DNA from: JBBPYR01 sp038199755
GTDB lineage: Bacteria; Chloroflexota; Ktedonobacteria; Ktedonobacterales; Ktedonobacteraceae
Direction of reading: 5' to 3'
NCBI GenBank assembly: GCA_038199755.1
Contig: JBBPYR010000076.1
Coordinates: forward strand, 1 to 27,776
Length of the DNA: 27,776 nucleotides
Each line of letters starts with the position of its first letter. Position 1 is the first letter of the stretch. Under the pieces are notes generated by a model, which had not been told where the DNA came from, ran no database searches, and saw only the letters and a program-made list of their open reading frames with translations. The position numbers and the translations under genes were made by a program. Shown here piece by piece: positions 24,571 through 27,776 of this stretch.

Positions 24571-25254
24571 CTAACAGCCGCCGGGCTTTGGTAACGGTGT
24601 AGGGTTTGGACCAGGGCCACCGTGTCGAGGTGTACACGTTGGCGTTGGACTGCCGGTGGGTGTTGTACCTGGGGATGCGACTTTGGTTACGGTTGCGGTT
24701 GGTGAAACCACGACTAAGGTGAAGAATGCTCTACGGTCATCTGGGACGGTGCAGTCAGGCATGCCATCTTTATGAAATGTCACAGAAATAAAGGTGAATT
24801 TGCCGACGGCAGCTGCTCTATCGGTGAGAGAGATTGCGAAGACGGCTAAGCCATCACTGGTCGTGGTGACGGTCTGGGTGCTGGTGCTGTGATCGGGCCA
24901 GATGACGGTGGCGGTTGCCGTGGCACCATCCACGCCGACGGGGTTCAAATTAACTGTCTGGGTAAATTTAGCGTAGACACCGACAACACCTGACGAAAAT
25001 GCAGGTGTGGTATTGGTGGCCCATGCCCCACACCAGAATGGTACCACAGTAGGGGTAGGTGAACTATTATCGTTGCCTAAGCTGATCGTCACCGTGACCG
25101 GCGCATTGCCCAGGTCGTTGCTGGCAGTGGTGCTGCTGCTACCGCAAGCTGCGATAAGCACGCTGAGAAGAAAGAGCAGGAAGAGTGCCCCGGACTTGAT
25201 AGAAAATGGAAGCGAACTCCCCGTATACCATTGTTTCTCAGATTGCGATTGCAT
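24571..25254 (-). CDS. Lipoprotein with Ig-like domain and Pro/Thr-rich tail
   Basis: A 227-residue secreted lipoprotein of unknown function. A type II signal peptide (about 17-36) ends in the lipobox IAAC with C37, followed by a Ser/Thr/Asn linker. The middle (about 65-180) has alternating hydrophobic beta-strand patterns (GVYAKFTQTVNLNPVGVDGA and similar), resembling bacterial Ig-like folds. The tail is a TPT/PTP-rich stretch ending GGPGPNPTPLPKPGGC. The frame is open 32 codons further upstream, but AAAGGTGAG precedes the ATG at 25254 and the signal peptide then sits correctly. Such surface proteins are common in spore-forming filamentous Chloroflexota. Confidence 0.75.
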   Translation of the reverse strand: MQSQSEKQWYTGSSLPFSIKSGALFLLFLLSVLIAACGSSSTTASNDLGNAPVTVTISLGNDNSSPTPTVVPFWCGAWATNTTPAFSSGVVGVYAKFTQTVNLNPVGVDGATATATVIWPDHSTSTQTVTTTSDGLAVFAISLTDRAAAVGKFTFISVTFHKDGMPDCTVPDDRRAFFTLVVVSPTATVTKVASPGTTPTGSPTPTCTPRHGGPGPNPTPLPKPGGC

Positions 25255-25286
25255 AAGACGTTTTCTCACCTTTACCCAACTTCGTG

Positions 25287-25306
25287 TACTTTGGCAAAGT
25301 ATAGCA
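25287..25306 (-). promoter_or_regulatory. Lipoprotein promoter with extended -10 and overlapping palindrome
   Basis: On the minus strand TGC precedes TATACT (25303-25298), an extended -10 box. The 15-bp palindrome TACTTTGGCAAAGTA (25287-25301) covers the -10 and probable start site, a good position for a repressor. Confidence 0.45.
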
Positions 25307-25417
25307 TACTGAAAGGCTACCAACCGCGTAATGCGTTCCCGACCCGCCATGAAGTACTATCTTGTGGTTGCCATTATAAGTAAACGTAGCAAAGGGATAA
25401 TATATGCGTGCAATGCT

Positions 25418-25501
25418 GTAGGGACCAGCTTGAGCGCGTCCCGTACCCGTTAGCAAGCCGATTCGCCAACTGGTACGGGACGCGCTCAAGCTGGTCCCTA
25501 C
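25418..25501. repeat. 30-bp perfect inverted repeat between the two lipoprotein genes
   Basis: Arms 25418-25447 and 25472-25501 are perfectly complementary over 30 bp around a 24-nt loop. The outer ends are GTAGGGA and TCCCTAC. It could end the cupredoxin transcript, lying 55 bp past its stop, but there is no long T-tract. The size and termini look like a REP/MITE-type element. It fills most of what is notable in the 301-bp gap 25255-25555. Confidence 0.9.
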
Positions 25502-25555
25502 TTTTGACCTGCATTCAGCGTCTTTCTTGTTTGCCCTATAGAGGGAAAAAGAGGG

Positions 25556-25936
25556 TCATTGTACTGTGACCGTTAGATTCATACCCCCGTGAATAGTACA
25601 ATACAGTTTGAAGGTGCCTGCTGTGTTAAATGGGGCGGTTGCTTGTGTGTCACCACCATTGAAGTTTAATTTCACCGTCGGGGCACCGGCTTCGGCCTTG
25701 TTGACCGCTGTGCCGCCTTGCCAAAAGCCATTGACGATGATATGAGGAGAAGTCGCATCGTCGATGAGTGTTAAGGTTTCACCTTTTTTGACAGTGATAG
25801 TGTCCTTGATGAAGTTACTTGTGCCCATATGGACCGAGGGACCAGTGGCAAGGCTCGCATCTCTAATTGTGCATGCCGCAAAAAGAACGCTTAGCAAGGC
25901 ACAGGTAGCTAAGCCTAGTAGCAACTTTTTATACAT
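25556..25936 (-). CDS. Cupredoxin (plastocyanin-like) lipoprotein
   Basis: A 126-residue membrane-attached copper protein that probably shuttles electrons outside the cell membrane. The signal peptide ends in the lipobox LFAAC with C22. The cupredoxin fold (about 36-126) keeps the type 1 copper ligands: H65 in SPHIIVNG, and C113, H116 and M119 in YCTIHGGM. GAAGGA lies 5 nt before the ATG. It could be an electron partner for the multicopper oxidase at the other end of the window or for a terminal oxidase, but it is more than 20 kb away and lacks the TGTGAT promoter array, so this is speculation. Confidence 0.88.
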   Translation of the reverse strand: MYKKLLLGLATCALLSVLFAACTIRDASLATGPSVHMGTSNFIKDTITVKKGETLTLIDDATSPHIIVNGFWQGGTAVNKAEAGAPTVKLNFNGGDTQATAPFNTAGTFKLYCTIHGGMNLTVTVQ

Positions 25937-26018
25937 AAAATTCCTTCCAATTTTTTCTATTTCCCATACTGTCAGAGTAGCGTGTTCATAGTGTCATGAC
26001 AGGTGGGTTGAAATTATC

Positions 26019-26036
26019 TTGCTATTACTATAGCAA
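26019..26036. promoter_or_regulatory. 7-bp inverted repeat in the 304-bp gap 25937-26240
   Basis: TTGCTAT (26019-26025) and ATAGCAA (26030-26036) around TACT. It is about 83 bp upstream of the cupredoxin gene and may be its operator. The 10-bp palindrome TGTCATGACA at 25992-26001 lies between them. Confidence 0.35.
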
Positions 26037-26066
26037 AAAGGCTAAAAAATGGCAAAGAGAAAAGCT

Positions 26067-26200
26067 TGGGAAAATCCATCTTTCCCATATGTTTGCAATG
26101 TAATGGTCCAGGTATTACACTAAGGGAACAACAAAGCCCAAAAGCCTTCATCTTGATGGCGAGACTAGCAATAGTCTGCCGGGATGCGTGGTGCCTGGAC
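26067..26200 (+). ncRNA. Candidate structured leader RNA upstream of the thymidine-kinase-like gene
   Basis: Several stems occur in order: TGGGAAA/TTTCCCA (26067-26073 and 26081-26087), then a closing stem GTCCAGG/CCTGGAC (26106-26112 and 26194-26200) that encloses two hairpins. One is at 26144-26160 (7 bp with one mismatch). The other is AGACTA-GCAA-TAGTCT (26162-26177), with a GNRA tetraloop. The layout of a closing stem, internal hairpins and a GNRA loop just before an ORF resembles a cis-acting RNA. I could not match it to a riboswitch consensus I know. Confidence 0.35.
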
Positions 26201-26240
26201 AGGCGAGTAAAAAGCTAGCGTTAGGAAACCAAGTCGAAAG

Positions 26241-27188
26241 ATGTGTGAGCCACTCGAGCAACCATGGGAATTGCACGATCCCTATAGTTTGGATGTGCCA
26301 GTGTATGCAAGGTATCGTGAACACGAACAAGCAAACGCTTTAGACCTATTAGTGACACCCTCTCCATCACAGCTACAACAACAAATGCTGTGTGCCTATG
26401 ACGAAGTGCGGACCGCGGGACTGGCTCCCGTTTTCTGTATTCACGCGGAAAGTATGCAAACAGAAAAAACCAAAAATATGAAACTGTTTGCTTGGCACTT
26501 ACAACAGCAGGGATTGCGGGTTGCCTTCATGATCCCCCAAAATGGCATTGGCGAAGAGAGCCAAAAGGGTGAAACGCCTGAGTCTGGATTTATTGTAAGT
26601 AGAGCATTTCCGGAGAAGAAAACGCGAGCTATTGTTTTGACTACTAATAGTTTATACCATATTTCAGAGTACCTTGTCCAACGCGGCATCACCCCTGCCA
26701 CAGTCAATGTGCTTTGCATAGATGAAGTGCAATTATGTACCAATCAGACGCCGCTCGAAGCGATTGAAGGGCTGCTAGAATTGCAACGTGCGGGCTTTAT
26801 GGTGGTTATCAATGGCATTGACTATGATTTTAAGGCGGACCCCTTTTCGCATATGCATCACGTCTTGCTGATGTCGCGTTTCCTCCCCGGCTGGCAAACA
26901 TTTCAGCTGACAACCATGTGTCGTCATTGTCCACACCCTGCGCGTGGCTCACGGCGTGTGCTCACTTTTCCTGATGGTCGCAAGCAGCTTGCGGACGCTA
27001 CCTCGCCGATCATCATGCCCGGCCTGAGCGATTACTATGCGGTCTGTGATCGCTTTCACAAGACTTGCACACGCGAAGAGGCTAGCGAGGAGCACATGCG
27101 CTCTCCCTTGCCGACAACGCTAACGCTGGAGCAGATTCAGCAAAGCAACTGGATGAAGGAGACTATGCAGCACTTTTGTGCAAAATAA
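26241..27188 (+). CDS. Thymidine-kinase-like protein with degenerate Walker A
   Basis: A 315-residue homologue of type II thymidine kinase. A unique N-terminal part (1-55) precedes the kinase region. Recognisable are LCIDEVQL (Walker B and catalytic E162), NGIDYDFKADPF (191-202, matching the family GLDMDFRGEPF) and the zinc-binding pair C227/C230 in TTMCRHC, with C269, H273 or C276 as the second pair. The P-loop GPMFSGKTEEL of the family is ESMQTEKTKNM here (70-80): both glycines are replaced by glutamate, so ordinary ATP binding is doubtful. It may have a new function or be decaying, though the frame is intact. The ribosome site before the ATG is weak. A structured leader precedes it and a clear terminator follows. 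Confidence 0.7.
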   Translation: MCEPLEQPWELHDPYSLDVPVYARYREHEQANALDLLVTPSPSQLQQQMLCAYDEVRTAGLAPVFCIHAESMQTEKTKNMKLFAWHLQQQGLRVAFMIPQNGIGEESQKGETPESGFIVSRAFPEKKTRAIVLTTNSLYHISEYLVQRGITPATVNVLCIDEVQLCTNQTPLEAIEGLLELQRAGFMVVINGIDYDFKADPFSHMHHVLLMSRFLPGWQTFQLTTMCRHCPHPARGSRRVLTFPDGRKQLADATSPIIMPGLSDYYAVCDRFHKTCTREEASEEHMRSPLPTTLTLEQIQQSNWMKETMQHFCAK

Positions 27189-27193
27189 AGAAC

Positions 27194-27237
27194 CGTCTCA
27201 AGCCAATCTATAAGTGGCTTGGGGCGTTATTTTTTAT
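27194..27237 (+). terminator. Terminator of the thymidine-kinase-like gene (repeat copy 1)
   Basis: Twelve-bp stem (27194-27205 and 27215-27226) with two G-U pairs in plus-strand RNA, a 9-nt loop and a T-rich tail to 27237. It begins 6 bp after the stop codon. The hairpin sequence recurs at 27586-27620. Confidence 0.85.
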
Positions 27238-27286
27238 CTATCGGTTACTTTATCTTCTTGTGTGCCGACAACTGTGAATATAACTT

Positions 27287-27505
27287 CTAATCCACTGCCT
27301 CTGCATCAAACATGCCTGTTTGTACCATATCGCTACTGCGCCCGGCTCTTTGTGCCTGCTTAAACGTTCCATATTGTGGCGTCATCTTGATCTTGCTTCC
27401 GTTCAACAACTCGCTGATGGTGATGATATGGATAGCGGGATAGTCTTCGTTCCATCCTGGCTCATTTTGTGTGTCCACCCCAAGCTTCTGTGGGTTCTCA
27501 GGCAT
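27287..27505 (-). pseudogene. Small ORF, possible C-terminal remnant of a DNA methyltransferase
   Basis: A 72-residue frame with no good ribosome site and an in-frame stop four codons before its ATG. The stretch YPAIHIITISELLNGSKI, followed by TPQYGTFKQAQR, resembles the tail that follows the catalytic domain in some DNA (adenine/cytosine-N4) methyltransferases of restriction-modification systems; this is from memory and weak. No catalytic motif (DPPY or FxGxG) is present nearby. It lies in the 446-bp gap 27189-27634 between two copies of a hairpin repeat, which fits debris of a lost mobile or restriction locus. It could also be a real small hypothetical gene. Confidence 0.35.
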
Positions 27506-27579
27506 CCTTGTTAGAAATTAGTTTTGACCCTCCCGGTAGTGCAATCGGGTTGCTACAGTAGGCCGATCTGAGGGTGAAT

Positions 27580-27623
27580 GAGAAACGCCCCAAGCCAGTC
27601 TACAAGCGGCTTGAGGCGTTCTC
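27580..27623 (-). terminator. Hairpin downstream of tRNA-Glu (repeat copy 2)
   Basis: Arms 27580-27596 and 27608-27623 pair over about 16 bp with one bulged base. One position is C-A on the plus strand but G-U in minus-strand RNA, favouring a role as the tRNA terminator. The core 27586-27620 is 29/35 identical to 27194-27228 in direct orientation. Confidence 0.6.
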
Positions 27624-27634
27624 AAAAAGGGTAA

Positions 27635-27711
27635 TGGTAGCGCATACGGGAATCGAACCCGTGATCTCCGCCTTGAGAGGGCGGCGTCCTAGGCCACTAG
27701 ACGAATGCGCC
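27635..27711 (-). tRNA. tRNA-Glu, anticodon CTC, CCA encoded
   Basis: A full cloverleaf folds on the minus strand: a 7-bp acceptor stem with a G1-U72 wobble, D-arm GTCT/GGAC, anticodon stem CCGCC/GGCGG with loop CTCTCAA (anticodon CTC, codon GAG), a 5-nt variable loop, T-arm ACGGG/CCCGT with loop TTCGATT, discriminator A and genomic CCA. The length is 77 nt. Confidence 0.95.
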
Positions 27712-27747
27712 ATGGCGAATGTGTGTATGAGATCATTCACGCTGCAC

Positions 27748-27776
27748 ATGATATACTCATTGCGCGCTCTTGTCAA
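27748..27776 (-). promoter_or_regulatory. tRNA-Glu promoter at the window edge
   Basis: On the minus strand TTGACA (27776-27771), a 17-bp spacer and TATCAT (27753-27748) give a near-consensus promoter about 37 bp upstream of the tRNA. The -35 box and adjacent spacer share 15 identical bases with 8701-8715. Confidence 0.75.

Noticed and set aside
26101..26240. A c-di-GMP (GEMM) riboswitch or group II intron fragment
   Set aside because: A GNRA loop and an AAAGCC stretch are present, but the diagnostic conserved blocks of GEMM and domain V of group II introns are missing.
27635..27711. tRNA-Glu as an integration site of a genomic island
   Set aside because: No second copy of the tRNA 3' end and no integrase gene occur in the window.

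Overview
The window looks like a chromosomal piece of a Ktedonobacteria-type member of the Chloroflexota. That placement is inferred from gene content and style, not from a search: about 50% GC, a form II (AYRGAGR) molybdenum-hydroxylase cluster with split XdhC genes, proline/glutamine-rich cytoplasmic tails on envelope proteins (MurJ, LCP), many small lipoproteins, and a short two-domain multicopper oxidase. Most genes are on the minus strand. No CRISPR array, intact insertion sequence, rRNA or prophage is visible.

Region 1 (1-7.7 kb) holds manC, then a redox/copper block: a membrane-anchored multicopper oxidase, an OmpR-type response regulator with a sensor-less histidine kinase, a divergent GAF-PAS-PAS histidine kinase, and a DoxX-family membrane protein. 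The most interesting signal is here. The promoters of the oxidase, of the kinase-regulator operon and of doxX all carry four direct TGTGAT-like half-sites spaced 11, 20-21 and 11 bp. In each case a TATNCT -10 box follows 10-11 bp after the last half-site. This is the geometry of PhoB/OmpR-family activation and suggests a local regulon run by the encoded response regulator.

Region 2 (7.7-15.2 kb) is lipid and envelope biology plus housekeeping: an acyl-lipid desaturase, MurJ with a 235-residue N-terminal extension, homoserine dehydrogenase, and an LCP ligase followed by an FHA-domain pseudokinase.

Region 3 (15.4-24.5 kb) is a molybdenum-hydroxylase locus read leftwards: coxS, coxL, coxM, an M29 aminopeptidase, a MoxR/CoxD ATPase, a CoxE-type VWA protein, and the N- and C-terminal halves of XdhC as two genes. 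S, L and M form the enzyme; the ATPase, VWA protein and XdhC proteins are probably the maturation machinery. Hairpins occupy most of the intercistronic gaps.

Region 4 (24.6-27.8 kb) looks accessory. It has two lipoproteins (an Ig-like one and a cupredoxin) separated by a 30-bp perfect inverted repeat, a thymidine-kinase homologue with a ruined Walker A loop behind a heavily folded 240-bp leader, a small ORF that may be a methyltransferase tail between two copies of a 35-bp hairpin repeat, and tRNA-Glu(CTC) with its promoter ending at the window edge.
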